The notes under the pieces were generated by a model, which was given only the letters and a program-made list of their open reading frames with translations, was not told the DNA's origin and made no database searches. From the NCBI GenBank assembly GCA_003344405.1, contig NOWV01000021.1, positions 496,001-560,000 on the forward strand: 64,000 bases of DNA, read 5' to 3'. This document shows positions 13,788 to 26,775 of the stretch, one piece after another. The stretch comes from Trichoplax sp. H2 (taxonomy: Eukaryota > Placozoa > Uniplacotomia > Trichoplacea). The first letter of the stretch is position 1, and every line of letters begins with the position of its first letter. A program made the position numbers and the translations under genes.

Positions 13788-14097
13788 TATGCGGACGGTC
13801 GATTTTAAATTGAATGTTTTTTCTAAATTAACAGTAAGGAATATTACATTGAATCTTATTACGCATCTGTTACTAAGTTCTGCTTGGAAACACTTCTATA
13901 ACATTGTCAATATCATTTCAATTAGTACTCGTGATTTGGAAAACAGACACGGAAGACCCATTATGAAGTAGGCATTTTTGGATAATGAAGACCTTCTTCA
14001 ACAAGCAAAATCCGTCCTTCCGAGAGAGAAAGTCATCCGTTATGTCCGTCCAGGGTCTTCTTATCAGTACTCAGTGACATACAGTACTGTAGTGCAT

Positions 14098-14390
14098 GTC
14101 GTACCGTACCGTCCGTTGCAAATCCAGTATACAGTACAGTACTGTACACTGAACAGTACCACAGTGCCAATACAGTAGTACGGTGGCTTACAGTACAATA
14201 GTGCCTGCCGTACTGTACCGTCCGTTGCAAATCCAGTTTTCAGTACAGTACACTGAGTACAGTACCCCAGTGGCAATGGTGCATGCCGTACTGTACCGTC
14301 CGTTGCAAATGCAATATGCAGTACAGTACCAATAGTGCATACCGTACTGTACCGAAGGTGGCAAATCCAGTATGCTGTACAGTACCCGGC
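14098..14390. repeat. Four-copy degenerate tandem repeat, GTACCGTCCGTTGCAAAT type
   Basis: Four units carry GTACNGTACCGTCCGTTGCAAAT (the last reads GTACCGAAGGTGGCAAAT), followed by CCAGTAT/TTCAGTACAGTAC. Spacing is irregular (about 55-110 bp). The array ends about 450 bp upstream of the ATG at 14846. Confidence 0.75.
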
Positions 14391-14845
14391 CCAGGTTGGC
14401 GTCAGGTACATGACGGCATCAATTACTCCTGTCTAGGCCTTGTGGTAAGACCGACTAGCACGCATATTCGGCAATCCTTTCTTGGACAACGATAGGTGTA
14501 CTATGCCTTCTCGATTCAATCAGCCTAACTAGAATCGGAGTGATTGCCATTTTAGCCAGGATTGTTGGGAAATTCAAGTTGTAGTGGATCTATTCATTGC
14601 TACCAGTTGTACTGACACATTTTGTACAATGTCCATGTGGTATAGGTATCGTGGAGAAGGTTCTTTTTACCAGTAAGCTGCAAACGGCAGCGCACTACTA
14701 TACTGTACGTAGTGTCCACTGCCAAAGTGCACTGCACCGTACTGCAAACGCTCGTACCAAGCTTCCAATCCAATCCTGCTGTTATTGATTCCTAGTAATA
14801 AAACCAAACAAGGGTAAAAACGCTGCCGGTTGCCGACAACTTGTG

Positions 14846-17800
14846 ATGGCTAATAGTAAAAGTCGCTCTAAATGGACGAGACCGTCTTCATCCAACATCA
14901 CAAACCACAGTGTTTCCGATCATTCGAGTAGAAGACGTAAGCCGTTTTCAATGAAATTTGCAAATACAACATGTTCACGACGCCACAGTCAAATCGTTTC
15001 GGTGAACGATGGTAAAGACCGTTGCCGTACCTTTAAGGTAAGATTATCACTCCACATCATAACATAATCATCGAATTACAACCGCCAAACTACCACGACA
15101 TATTTTAGCCATTCGCATCCTACATATTGAATGAATTGATACTATAGTATGCTTGTAAAAATCAATCGTTGAATATTATTCTTATTATACTGTACTGCAC
15201 CAACCAGATCTTGCTAAGCTTGGTATAAGACGTTTTTCCATTTGGGATTTTCCCAGATCTTGCTAAGCTTGGTACAAGACGTTTTCCATTTGGGATTTTC
15301 CCAGATCTTGCTAAGCTTGGCACAAGACGTTTTCCATTTACGCTTTTCCCTTCCATAGCTAACACGGTACTTTACTGTATCGACAGATGTATGCAACATT
15401 CTATAGTATTAATGTACTGTATTGGGCGGCAAGAAGAAATGCAAATGGCCACTGTATCGACAGTATTTACAGTCTTATACAAAAGTACAGTAGACTGAGT
15501 AAACGAGTGTAATATGAGAACTGGCAATTGCTGTCAAAAATCATACCCCAAAGTCTTCATGTCGCTATCATTGCTCTTGAAATGACTGCATTTTTTTTTT
15601 CAACGGGTATAGTTGAAATTGATACAATTTACTACAGTAGTACAGTATATTCCCTGACTTATTGAAACAATTATGGAGTTTAAACGATAATAATTATTAA
15701 TGGTACCGGACAAGTTAAATATTCATTTCAATCATGGAGTTTTCAATGACTACATCAGCATCAATTTTCTCTTCCTAATTGCGTGTAGAGTTATGTGTCT
15801 TGATCGGGAAAGACACAGTCTGTGTCAATCTCTTTCCAAGGGTTGTAAACATGCATGAACTGTGTATTCGCGATATTCTATATGCAGCACACATATATCA
15901 TATGTATGTATAGTTATTAAATAATTACTTAGTATTCTATGCTACGCTGCCTCAACGGATAATAATAGTTGTTGATGGACTGAATCTTTTGATGAATATG
16001 CCAATTAGTGTTGCTCTGTACAGTGTACAGTATAATAATGAATTGATCAACCCTAATCGAGAACTTGTACACGACTGAATGAGTGCACTACAACTCACAG
16101 TAGACGCTATGATAGGCATAAAACTAAACTATTGCAACGCTTTCATCTTCCAAAACCGTAAAAGACTTGGATAATTCATTTCGTGAATAGATCCAAAGAC
16201 TTTAGACTTTCTAAAGTCATTCAAAATAAAAATCACTCATTGTAATTGTGAATCTTATTTTAGGGAGTTTTAGTAACTCATCAAATGCATGTAAATATAA
16301 AATGCTTTATTTTTTCATTTTAATTTAGTAAAGGAGATAGAGCAAAAATAAAATAATCTTAAGAATAACTTTACAAATTGAACATTGACGAGTGGGTACG
16401 TAGGACGGTAAACTAATTCTTGATTTGCCATTTTGGCTGCACCCTTCGGTCAGGACTGTACCTACAATAATCCTACTGTACTGTACTGTATATACAGTAT
16501 GTCATACACTACAGTACCGTAGATACTGTGGATCACGGTGCTGATTAGAATTTATATTTATTTATTATCTAGCTATAAAGTCCCTCGCTCTGCATGAATT
16601 AATTAAAAGGAGGGTGGGAGGGATTATATGCAGTACAGTATACAGATGTAGATTATGTTATTACAGTCTTACCAAGCAGTACGTGAAATATCGCATAGTA
16701 TACTCGTAGACATACGGTACTCTGGATACGGACGATATTTATCCAATAATAAATATATACTGTCATGAATTTCTATGACAACGAAGCGGTTTATGCATTG
16801 AAAGAACCATGGGATTTTACTGTAATTAGAATTGTAGATACTTTTGTACTATATAGACGAAATCTGGTAATAATACGTACAGTATAGTACTGCAATCGAC
16901 TGACTCATAGTTTAATGTAGCGCCTGCTGAAAGGGATAATTTTGTCTTGCTTTCTTTTACCAAACCAAATACCTAACAATGTAGTTGTTTCAATTTTATA
17001 TCGAAATTCTACAATGACAGCAAAGTATTTCATTTCATGTGTTAACACATCACTGGGCCATAAGATACGCTTGATGAGCTAATTAATAAATACACGCCAA
17101 TATTAAACTCAGACTCCTTTGAGCATTTTTTTAATTTAATTAGATACTACTTGTATATGTCTGGAACTACTTGATGAAGAGAGAGACATGCACCGACACT
17201 TTTTTAACTCATAACGTTTTCTATTTTCTGCTATAATTTACCGTGTATCAAATGTAAATGATGTTGCTATAAGTAATTGAATTCATGATATAACATTGTT
17301 AAAGTATATATTTTACCTTTTGATCTGGTAGTTACTAAAAGCAAAGTAAAATCCCTTATTGCTTGATGCCTATCATTATAGGACCAAGGTGTCAAGAATA
17401 GAAAATTTTATAAGAATAACGCAAAAGATGAACGAAAAAGAAAATTATTTTATGAAAATAACAAGAGTATGGCAATAAAGCAAGTAGGAACTAAGGCAAT
17501 GCTTCCACCCAGTAAAACGATCCTATGTCGAGCTGGTAATAAAGCTAAAGCTACAGATCACCGAACAACTTCAAAGAGATCTGAGCCGTACGTTCAATCG
17601 CCAATTTAGCGACTACACTACTGGAGTACTCGTACCTTTTTCATTGTAAACTGTTACATACGTGTAGTGTCTACAGTAAATCTTGGTATATCGGCTACTA
17701 TATGTGTTAATTTTATAAGCTATTGCAGTACTTCTGTTTGTAGACTACAATTAATTACAATTGTAGAATATCATACATTAACTCGTAGCTTATAATTTGG

Positions 17801-18989
17801 TAAATAGGAGTGAAACCAAAGTTACTTCTGACAAAAATGAAAAAACGAATGAGGTAAAGCACTAAATTCTTTAATTTATCATGTTTTGGGCGTCTAAACT
17901 GTCCATTTTTTAACTACAGAGTTTTGTTATACCTTTCTAATTCCAGTAGCAAATTATGTTTTCAATTAACTAATCAATTATAAATGATTGCTATTCACAG
18001 ATATTAGACAGTCATCATATCATTCATGGTAAGAAGAGAATCGTGCCTCCTCTTCCTTTATTATTTCCACTTACGACTATGTTAGTAACTCCAGCTCGCG
18101 CTGGACTTCTTCCCACACCGAGGTAGGCCAAAAATTTTATCATATACGTATATGAGTGTATATAAAGTATTGAGTATTGAGTAGCGAAATTACTCAATAT
18201 CGATTTTCTGTATACTTTAGATTTGGCAGTGGCATAATTTCTTGCTTACCGAACCCAAATAAAACTCATCAAGCTCAGGCGCTAACTTTAAATAAGATTG
18301 CTAATAATGCTGCCGCACTCCAGGCTCTGAAAGAACCTCACTTGTTAACTAACTTTGCAGGAAAAAGAAAACAACCATCTAATTCAATCGCTAATAATAA
18401 TACCCAAACTGCTTTAATAAACTTTCAGCCGTCAACCGTCAATCAAAAAATTCGCAGCTCAGACGCAAGCATTTATTCCATAGGAAAGCCCACCATCAGT
18501 TGCCTACCACTACCAGCTCCTACTGCAAACACAGTACTAATCCCTAGCAGTACCGCACCTCTATTATCCACCGATAACGCTACCTCTGTTGCTTTAGTTT
18601 CTAGTGTAGCTAATATCATATCAACAGGAAATGTCTCACTCCTGACCACTGCTAATTGTATAAACACAACAGCAACAGCTATTCCTCTACTTGCTAATGC
18701 TGCCATAGTGCAAACTCAAACTAATATTCCAATCATTACAAATCCAATTGGTATTGCCGCCACGCAAGCTGCCGTCGCATTAGCCAATAGCACTAACGAT
18801 ATACTTCCACCACATACTATAAATGGTCAAGAAAAGCCAAAGCCGAAAGTTGACCCTCCAGCTGCAGTTCTTGAGAAAGCTGCACAGCTAAAAGATAAAT
18901 TAAGAGCTACACAAGCTGTATCAGCTTTACGCTTATCATCTCAACTACAGAATATAAATTCACTAGCAAGTTCTTCTTTAGTTCCGTGA
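14846..18989 (+). CDS. Unrecognised basic and low-complexity protein
   Basis: Exons: 14846-15037, 17382-17587, 17808-17853, 18001-18122, 18221-18989; 444 residues, phases close throughout. I do not recognise the family. The N-terminal 64 residues are rich in Ser, Arg and Lys, followed by a basic stretch (KDERKRKLFY). Residues about 149-190 are Pro/Leu-rich with GKKRIVPPLPLLFPL. The last exon encodes a long Ala/Asn/Thr/Ser-rich, probably disordered region, ending in a short predicted helix around AAVLEKAAQLKDKLRATQ. No signal peptide or membrane segment is visible. The composition suggests a nuclear protein, but that is inference. Intron 1 is 2.3 kb and contains a 49-bp tandem repeat. The third-exon start is decided by phase: only a donor at 17588 (GTACGT) joins in frame. 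An AATAAA lies 13 bp after the stop. Confidence 0.7.
15204..15355. repeat. Three-copy tandem repeat of about 49 bp
   Basis: Units begin CCAGATCTTGCTAAGCTTGG and continue with (T/C)ACAAGACGTTTTCCATTTGGG. The three copies differ by only a few bases. The array lies within intron 1 of the unrecognised gene at 14846-18989. Confidence 0.85.
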
Positions 18990-20960
18990 AGAAAAGTGTT
19001 AAATAAAGATATTCATCACTAGCTCATTGAAATAGATAACCATATAATATACAGTTAAATGTATCGTACTGTATCGCATTTAAGATGTAATACGTAAATT
19101 AGCGTAAGAAACACTAATTTCCCGACTAATTCCGGAAAGAAAAAATTTTATCTAATTATTAGGTATTAAACGAATTTAAAGCTAAATAGATTATCTTGGT
19201 ATTTCTGGATTTATTAACCCTTATTCTGACGTGACTTATTTATTTCCGTTTCACTATTATTGTCTTTTAACGTATAGAAAAATATTATTTACGATATTTC
19301 TCTTACTAAGGGGCAATATTAGACCTATGTAGAGTATGCTGGGTATGTTCTTTAGTGTCATGATTCTCTCTATTCGTACATATTTAATGGACGATCTTCT
19401 AATTAATGAATTCGTGTAAATTAACGTTTTACTATTGCAGCAAATGAACCATTACAATCTGATAGTCTTCATACGGATTCTGTCGTCATTGTTATTATTG
19501 TCGCAGGTTCGATAACTTAGCTATTTGAACATTATGTTTTACTCTTAAATTATTAATCTATCTGTTCTTTCGTACCCAGTATAGATATTATTAATACCTA
19601 TCTGTATATGTAACATTATGTGTACATTGTTATTTAAGGTGCTCTTAAAAATTTCTTCCTTAATTTTGATGTCACGCCCTAATACCTTTAGATCGTTTAA
19701 GGATTGATTTATTTTAACGTCCAAAATTCTTATTTAATCTTTTATTGTGTTCACCACTAAGCAGATGAATGAACATTCATTCTCTGTTATTTTCATAAGG
19801 TGAGCACAAATACAAATTCTACTATGTACTACAAATGCAGTTCTATGCGACTTACTATAAGTCACTACGTATTACTTATGCTAAAAATTATTAACTGGTA
19901 TTATTATATACAGTTATGCAAAGGATTTGTTTGAAAACTGTTCACTCTGTAGTGCTTCATTAGCACGTGTGGTAAATACAAATTTGCATCTTAATTTTCT
20001 GTGATTTCTATTTCATTATATTATAGTTATTCAATCTTATTATCATGATGTGTACGTTATCGACTTAATATCAATTGCAACTTCAATCTTATGAGCTTTG
20101 TTAAGTTTAAATCAATGATTTTACTCTGCAAACGATAGAAGTAAACTTCTTTACATGCGTCTTGCGCATGTTTTAACTTATTCAACATTTAACTGATGCT
20201 ACAATTTTAAAAAAGGCAATCTACAAATTAGGGAAAGAGTATCAGAAAGCTAATACTCATCGACTACTTTATCCATCTATGCAGAAAATAACAGAGTACA
20301 ATAGTAAAGTTAGGGTGCCAAATTACAGTGTACTAAGTAAGTTTTCACGTAGATAAAGCAACATCATTAACACATTTGTAGCGCTCAACATGACTGAGCA
20401 CGCAGTACTCAGTTGCTGTTTACAAAGAAGTCACCAACAGTTTCGCTATAGTATATTCAAATAATTAATATTTATTATCGATTACCAACTAAAATTACAT
20501 CTCTTTAAATATTGAGGAGATAATAAGATACAGTACTGTATTTGTATACGCATATTTATCCATTTAAAAAGAATATACATATTCGGCGCATTGTTGATAG
20601 AATTATAGCATCTACATACACCTATTTAGCATACAGCACTAAGTGTATATCGTACATTTCGTATTCCGAAGGCCAATATGTAGTATACCGACAATCGATA
20701 CACCATTAGCGAGAAGATAAGACGATAAAATAACAAAAAAACTTAAAATACACAACTGTACAAAAACACTAACGTATTGACGGGTGTCTTATCCAATATT
20801 GTGCCCACAGGCAATTTATAAATCTCCAAAGACTTTTGTAATAATTAGTGATACGAGGAACGCATATTTACGTAATCGTTGGTTTATCTTTAAAGCAGAC
20901 AATATCGTAACATACTGTAAATGTCAACATAACGATTACGGAATAATTAAGTCTATTTTG
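18990..20960. other. Convergent intergenic region
   Basis: This AT-rich spacer lies between the unrecognised gene and the TBP stop codon. An AATAAA sits at 19002-19007. A possible short exon-like block, with an acceptor before 19441 and a donor after about 19506, is mentioned under findings. Nothing else is supported. Confidence 0.55.
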
Positions 20961-23320
20961 TTACGTCTTTCTAAAACCCTTAAGTATTGGGTATATGTTA
21001 TCGAAAGCTTCATAGATCTCATCCCGTACTTTGGCCCCTATATCGATACAAAAATTTTATCAATAAATTGGTCGAAAATATGCCGTCGTAAGACTGACTT
21101 TTCTTCCATGTATATGTTGCAAAAATTTCAGGAAGAAATAAACATAAAAGTACTCAAATTTATCCACTAAAAATATTATACGGTAAGTAATATTCTTACC
21201 AGTAAGAACAACTTTGCCTGAAACGAATATCAACAACACGATCCTCGGCTTGACCATCCGATAAATTAATCCCGGAAATAACTCTGGTTCGTAGCTGAAA
21301 ATAACAAGCAAGAAGCTAATTCACCAACTGTAAATAATTACCTTAAGATTATACTTAATCAAATTTAGGTGTATACACACTACCAAAATAATCTATTGAC
21401 AATTTCAAGATTTACAGCAGTATGCAAATGAGCTGACATCCTTTTGTCTCGACAAATTGTTTGCTTTATGGTATTGTACAGTCTACTAGAAGTCAAGGGG
21501 TAACAGTTCCTACTGCACATTATAGTAAGCTAAAAATTACTCGTATACAAAGATGATATAGTAAACTGTATAACGTACCTTGAGAACTGCCCGTGAGCCA
21601 GAACTAGTCCCTCTAAACGAATCGGAAATTTAACATCGCAGCTACCAACCATATTCTGGATTCTAAATTCGGTAAACTTAGCCTAATGTAAAATTGCATA
21701 GTAATGTTAACCGTATTAACGAAAAATATAAAAGCAAATTATAAAAGTCAATATGCTGCACAAGACACTAGTCTAGTCAGGGACTACTAAAAAAGAAAGA
21801 AATGGGACTGGAAACGACCACAGTGTAAAATAATGTGGAGGCTTATCATTTTTTCGGTCATTCTGCTATACGCTACCAATGAAACCGTGTACCATACTGC
21901 ACAAGACCAACTTAGCAAGCTAATAGCAGCTAATTTGGATGTCAATCGCAGGCAGTATAGTGTACCATTACAGACATGCGATACACTTGAAATGAGCAGT
22001 AAAATAATCAGCCTCCACATTATTCGTATAGTGAATCGTTTTCTGTCCCGTCTCTTTCTTTTTAGTAATCCCCGGTCTAGTACAGTAAAGAATTCAATAG
22101 AATGCAAACTGAAAGTGAAAAACAATCCTAAAATAAAATTCTACTAAATACATAAAATAATTTTGTTAAGAGATATAATTATACAAAAATGATTTATTCT
22201 TTTCTATCAGATTTATTAAGTGATGCAAGATATTACATTAAATACATAAAGTAATTTTATTAAGAGATTTAATTATACAAAAACGATTTTATTCTTTTCT
22301 AGTAGATTTATTAAGCGATGCAAGATATTACAGTAATGCACAATGATTAGATACTTATTATCTATTTAGGTTAATTTACAAATAGATGATCTTACCGGGA
22401 ATCCTAGTTTTTGAATAACTCGTGCATATTTTCGAGCAGCTAAGCGGGACTGCTCTTCACTAAAATTCAAATAAATCCATCAAATGTTTAAAAATTTACT
22501 CATTAACAAGTAACAATACCTCATGATATACAATTAACCCTTTTCAATGCTAATACTTTTACAATAATAATTATAATAAAATGGCAAGCTGGTACTATTG
22601 ATAACTTGTAGTAAAATAACAAGATCTACATCATGGAGACATTATAAATACTAATAACTAGTGCAAAAGACCCAACGGCATACCTCTTTGCACCAGTGCA
22701 TACCATCTTGCCAGAACTAAATATTAACGCGGTGGTCCTAGGTTCTCTGATTCTCATAATAACAGCAGCAAAACGCTACAAATGCAAGGAGATAAAATGT
22801 TAAAATAATGAAAGAACTCCATAAATGTTATTGGCATATGATAACTGCTACATCATGAAAAGAAAAGAAAACAATCACTCCCAACATTTATAATTATAAT
22901 AAAGTGCTCGTCTTATTTGGTCTACATTAATAAAAATTGCTTCACCTTTGGATTATATTCGGCGTTTCTGGCATGCAATGCAATTTTTTGTAATTCCAAT
23001 CTGCATCCTAAGTTAACTGTCGATACAATATTTCTGTAAACAATTACAAGATGTTTGATAAATATTAAGTCAATAGATAATACAATACCAGCACATTCTA
23101 TTGCTACTTATAATTATTTCAGTAAAATTCAATAAATATCGTACTGTAACTGTGGAAGTATTGAAGCAGCTTCAGCTGTAGCTGGCGTTCCTGGCCCAAT
23201 AGATGGAATAGCAGCAGGCGTTGATGGAGGTTGCATTTGCAGGTATGTCGAACTAGAGGTCCCTGGTACTTGTTGCGCCGCTTTATCGGATGCCGTAGAA
23301 GATGAACCCGACGTTTCCAT
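20961..23320 (-). CDS. TBP: TATA-box-binding protein
   Basis: TBP nucleates TFIID and the polymerase I, II and III pre-initiation machinery in the nucleus. Exons in coding order: 23145-23320, 22946-23033, 22684-22775, 22396-22459, 21579-21682, 21200-21294, 20961-21037; 231 residues. A short Ser/Thr/Pro/Gln-rich N terminus of about 57 residues lacks the long glutamine tract of vertebrate TBP. The saddle domain follows with both pseudo-repeats. Repeat 1 has [43 protein letters not shown] and [22 protein letters not shown]; repeat 2 has [32 protein letters not shown] and [18 protein letters not shown]. The protein ends GFRKT. The reading frame stays open upstream of the ATG to an acceptor-like TGTAG just before 23336, so a further 5' exon, coding or untranslated, is possible. 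Confidence 0.96.
21776..22080. mobile_element. Foldback/MITE-like element, copy B, in a TBP intron
   Basis: Terminal inverted repeats of about 45 bp are visible. The left reads AGGGACTACTAAAAAAGAAA then TGGGAC; the right, reverse-complemented, reads GGGGATTACTAAAAAGAAAG then CGGGAC. The block TAATGTGGAGGCT also appears inverted (AGCCTCCACATTA) in the other half, so much of the element is self-complementary. It lies between TBP exons 4 and 5 and encodes no transposase. Confidence 0.75.
22148..22332. repeat. Two-copy tandem duplication of about 95 bp
   Basis: Copies share AATACATAAA(A/G)TAATTTT, AAGAGAT(A/T)TAATTATACAA and GCAAGATATTACA with few differences. The duplication lies in a TBP intron immediately after the foldback element. 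Confidence 0.85.
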
Positions 23321-25587
23321 ATCTTGTGTTTCTGCCTACATTTCATTAATTTTAGAAAATACTCAATGATTCTATCTAATTTCGACGAAGGAAATGATTC
23401 GTTAATGTCATCGATTTAAACATTCATCGTATTACATTGCTTGTTTTGGATATTAAAATCGTCGCAAGTACTGTACAATGTCCATACGTGTAAGGGTATA
23501 CCTACCTGTATGTACAGTACGCAAGTTACGCCAAAAAAAAGTAATGTAATTAATCTCCAAGCAACTACCTCACATTGTTGGAATAACGGTAACGACATTT
23601 TGCTATGTACAATGCACCATACTGTAGATTCATTTTAGCAAAATTTAGACCATTTACTGTATAGGCTTTATACCTAGATGCTTTCTAAAGTGTCGGTTCA
23701 TTTTGCTAAAATTAGACTGTATCTTGTTATACTACATGTAGAACAGTGTTTACGAGAAATAAATTAATCTTGTAATTACTTTATTCAGAAGTAGAGAAAA
23801 GCCGTTCATGCAGGAATAGCAAGATACAAGTCTGGGTTAGTATTAGAACACCAAACTGGATGCATTTGCGAGAATCGTTCTAGTTAATCCTACGTTTTTA
23901 TTTATCCGTAAACAGCAGTATTTGTTATAGAAAAATTCTCCCTTTCCTCAAATCATGGTTTTATTCAAAGTAAAGTATTTCTGTGTTGTATCTACTATAT
24001 ACCATGCTCTACTAGAGTGTACGTACTGAATGTATTAGTGTATTGTTTCTCCAATGAATCTACCGAAATCCTTTGACGAATATAGACCTAATTTTGAGAT
24101 ATAAATATGTCTATAATATAAATATCTATTAGTACATTAATTAAGGTTAAGTTATGATTGTGACGGTATGTCATGGTAAAACAGCGTCTTCGTAGAAATG
24201 AAGCAAGGCACCAAAGAAGAATTCAAGCGATTATCTATGCCAACTAGGGTTGTAGTAATTTCATAATCAGAATTAAGACTCTTTTAAGTACAACCGATAT
24301 ACTATAAATAGCCTCAATACAGTACAAACAGGAAAACATTTGTGTAAGTTTGCGAAGTCGGGATATGGCTGGATTTCCAATACTGTATTATACAGTACAA
24401 TAATGACATGGTTTTTGAGGTCGAAAATCTTTCTGTGCCAAGTTTAATTTAACAAGATAAGAAAAAAAGGAATCCATTCTATTCTGAACACCTTAATAAA
24501 TTACATCGTATATTAATACTGCATCGACGCTGTGTTGTGGCAAATCCTAATCTAATTTCCATACCATCTACAGAGGAGGTAGAGAGCTGAGTGACAAAGG
24601 ATACGTAGTCAACGCCGACTGTCAAAACATATACAGTAATTGTCATGGAAATAATTGTCGGTGCGCCATTTCCAAGTACCCCTACTACAAGTAGAACATG
24701 TTGTTGTCGTGACTATTAGCAAATGTATCCACCAAGATATTCTTGATCCCATTAAAAAGGGGGGGGGGTTTAAATATTATTCTGACGAATGATAGGAAAG
24801 AGAAAAATACTGGCGGGTCGTTTCCTCATGAATTGGAGTAATAAAGAACAATTAAAACGTGCCCATTCATCTATAATAAGACTTGATTAAGCAAGCAAGT
24901 TGTACCTATAAACGGTAGAATGTATTTACAGTAAATAGGCATTTTCAAGCAAAATATCACCCTTGATAAACCCTTATACTTTCACTGTAGTAGTCCTTTA
25001 GTTGAAGATTTTGCCTAGCATATCGTATCCTCCAGGTGGACAAGAATCCAGCGTGTAAAGATAGCGAAACTGAATTCAAGGAAAATGTTGAATAATGCAA
25101 TGAATTTTCAAGGCTAGACAAGACCCATTATAATAGCACAAGGATATCAAGGCTATTTTGGCAAATAAGGCATTCCATCCAGCTCAAGCCAGAAAAGATG
25201 GCTAATAAAATGGCATGCTATTGATGAAGTCAAGCATTGTCGATACCGATTGGTTACCGCAAGTTGGGTCCATTTGCATGTTACGACAACCCTGTAGTTT
25301 TTTGTATTTATCCTCGTCCATTGCTTATCCTACTTACAGTCTGCTTTTCTTGCTCCTGTCCAGTGCGAGGACGGCTCCTGATATTGCTTGCCATATTACC
25401 TTGATTTAATTGCCAGGAAAAATGAACGATGATCTCAGTAAGATCGGAAATTTCCCCTTAGCCGTACAACCTTCTTCTTCTTGCTTGTTTTGTCAACTGA
25501 CAGTTATTGAAGGGTGAAGTCGATCGGTCGTCTCAACCCAGCTTGCACTTCAGTACCCCGGTCTGCGTGCCGTTAGTACAGTACCAG

Positions 25588-26440
25588 TTCAAGTGTGAAA
25601 ATTTGAGCTGCTGGCCTATGCTGGTCAATACAGTTGTTCCTTGAGATGAGTTCGAGTTACTGTACTGTACAGTGTACCGTACTGTACTGTATCAATCGAT
25701 GCGCACGCGTAAACGACTGTCCAGTTGATTGGATTCAAGAAGTGAGTCAATTTTAAATTTTTTTAGACGGCGTCTAAAATAGATACTTGAGTTTTTAATG
25801 GCATTGAGGCACCATCTTACACTTACAGGATGGCATCAAATTGAAGTTGTAGACTGTAAAAGGGATACATTATCGTACAAGTTCAAGTGTGAAAATTCGA
25901 GCTGCTGCCCTGTGCTGGTCAATACAGTTGTTCCTCGAGACGAGTTCGAGTTACTGTACTGTACTGCACTGTATCAATCGATGCGCGTGCGTAAATAACT
26001 GTCCAGTTTATAATGAATTCAAGTAAGCAGATTTTTTTAGACGGCGTCTAAAATATATACACTCGATTTTTTAATGGCATTGAGGCACCATCATACTCTT
26101 AAAGGATGGCATCAAATTGAAGTTGTAGACTGCAAAAGGGATACATTATCGTACAAGTTCAAGTGTGAAAATTCGAGCTGCTGCCCTGCCCTGTGCTGGT
26201 CAATACAGTTGTTCCTTGAGACGAGTTCGAGTTACTGTACTGTACTGTACTGTATCAATCGATGCGCGTGCGTAAATAACTGTCCAGTTTATAATGAATT
26301 CAAGTAAGCAGATTTTTGGAGACGGCGTCTAAAATATATACACTCAACTTTTTAATGGCATTGAGGCACCATCTTACACTTAAAGGATGGCATCAAATTG
26401 AGTTTGTAGACTGTAAAAAGGATACATCATCGTTTAAGCG
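25588..26440. repeat. Three-copy tandem array with an internal palindrome
   Basis: Each unit (274-281 bp) contains TTCAAGTGTGAAAATT(T/C)GAG, GTCAATACAGTTGTTCC, a variable run of TACTGTACTG, ATCAATCGATGCGC, a palindrome centred on AGACGGCGTCT, and ATGGCATTGAGGCACCATC. The palindrome TTTTAGACG-G-CGTCTAAAA is perfect in the first unit (25761-25779). Open frames of 66-77 codons in two units are repeat by-products. Confidence 0.9.
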
Positions 26441-26639
26441 ACTTACGCTGAGATATCGACATCAACATGGCTAGTGTTTCTGTACACTAGTATCATGGAC
26501 CTGTACTCCATTTCTCTACTCTACAGTATGTCGTTACAGTACTACAGTATATTTCTATGCTAGTACAGTATACTGTACTGTACACTGTACAGTACGCAAC
26601 AAATGGCGTCACCAGTCACGACGTGCACTACCAGGTGAC

Positions 26640-26775
26640 CTGAGAAAGGTTCGGTCCGGTTCGGACCGTTACGATCTATATTCAGTACCAGTACCAGTGT
26701 CTATGTTCTGGACTAGTGCGGACCGTGATAGGACTGACGTCAATCGGGTACGGACCGGTACGGTTACTAGGACTG
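26640..26775. repeat. GC-richer patch with iterated CGGACCG palindromes
   Basis: The patch contains CGGTCCGGTTCGGACCG, GCGGACCGTGATAGGACTG and GGGTACGGACCGGTACGG. The motif stands out from the AT-rich surroundings. No gene is seen in it. Confidence 0.6.

Larger units (their letters stand above)
12080..14845. other. Repeat-rich intergenic block between MDH1 and a divergent gene
   Basis: I find no convincing exon. The block holds the 72-bp duplication (12257-12400), many GTAC-type palindromes, one copy of a foldback element (about 13130-13445), a perfect inverted repeat at 13752-13787 and a four-copy repeat at 14098-14390. Base composition is visibly less AT-rich than the introns. It should contain the promoters of MDH1 and of the gene starting at 14846. 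Confidence 0.6.

Noticed and set aside
14033-14411. Open frames of 65-115 codons on the - strand
   Set aside because: Translation of the four-copy GTACCGTCCGTTGCAAAT repeat; no independent evidence for a gene.
21787-22147. Open frames of 104 and 112 codons on opposite strands
   Set aside because: They are created by the near self-complementary foldback element in a TBP intron; each is the shadow of the same inverted sequence and neither resembles a transposase.
25798-26307. Two similar open frames (66 and 77 codons) starting MALRHH
   Set aside because: They fall in successive units of the 274-281 bp tandem array and include the GTAC-rich repeat; the third unit does not keep the frame.
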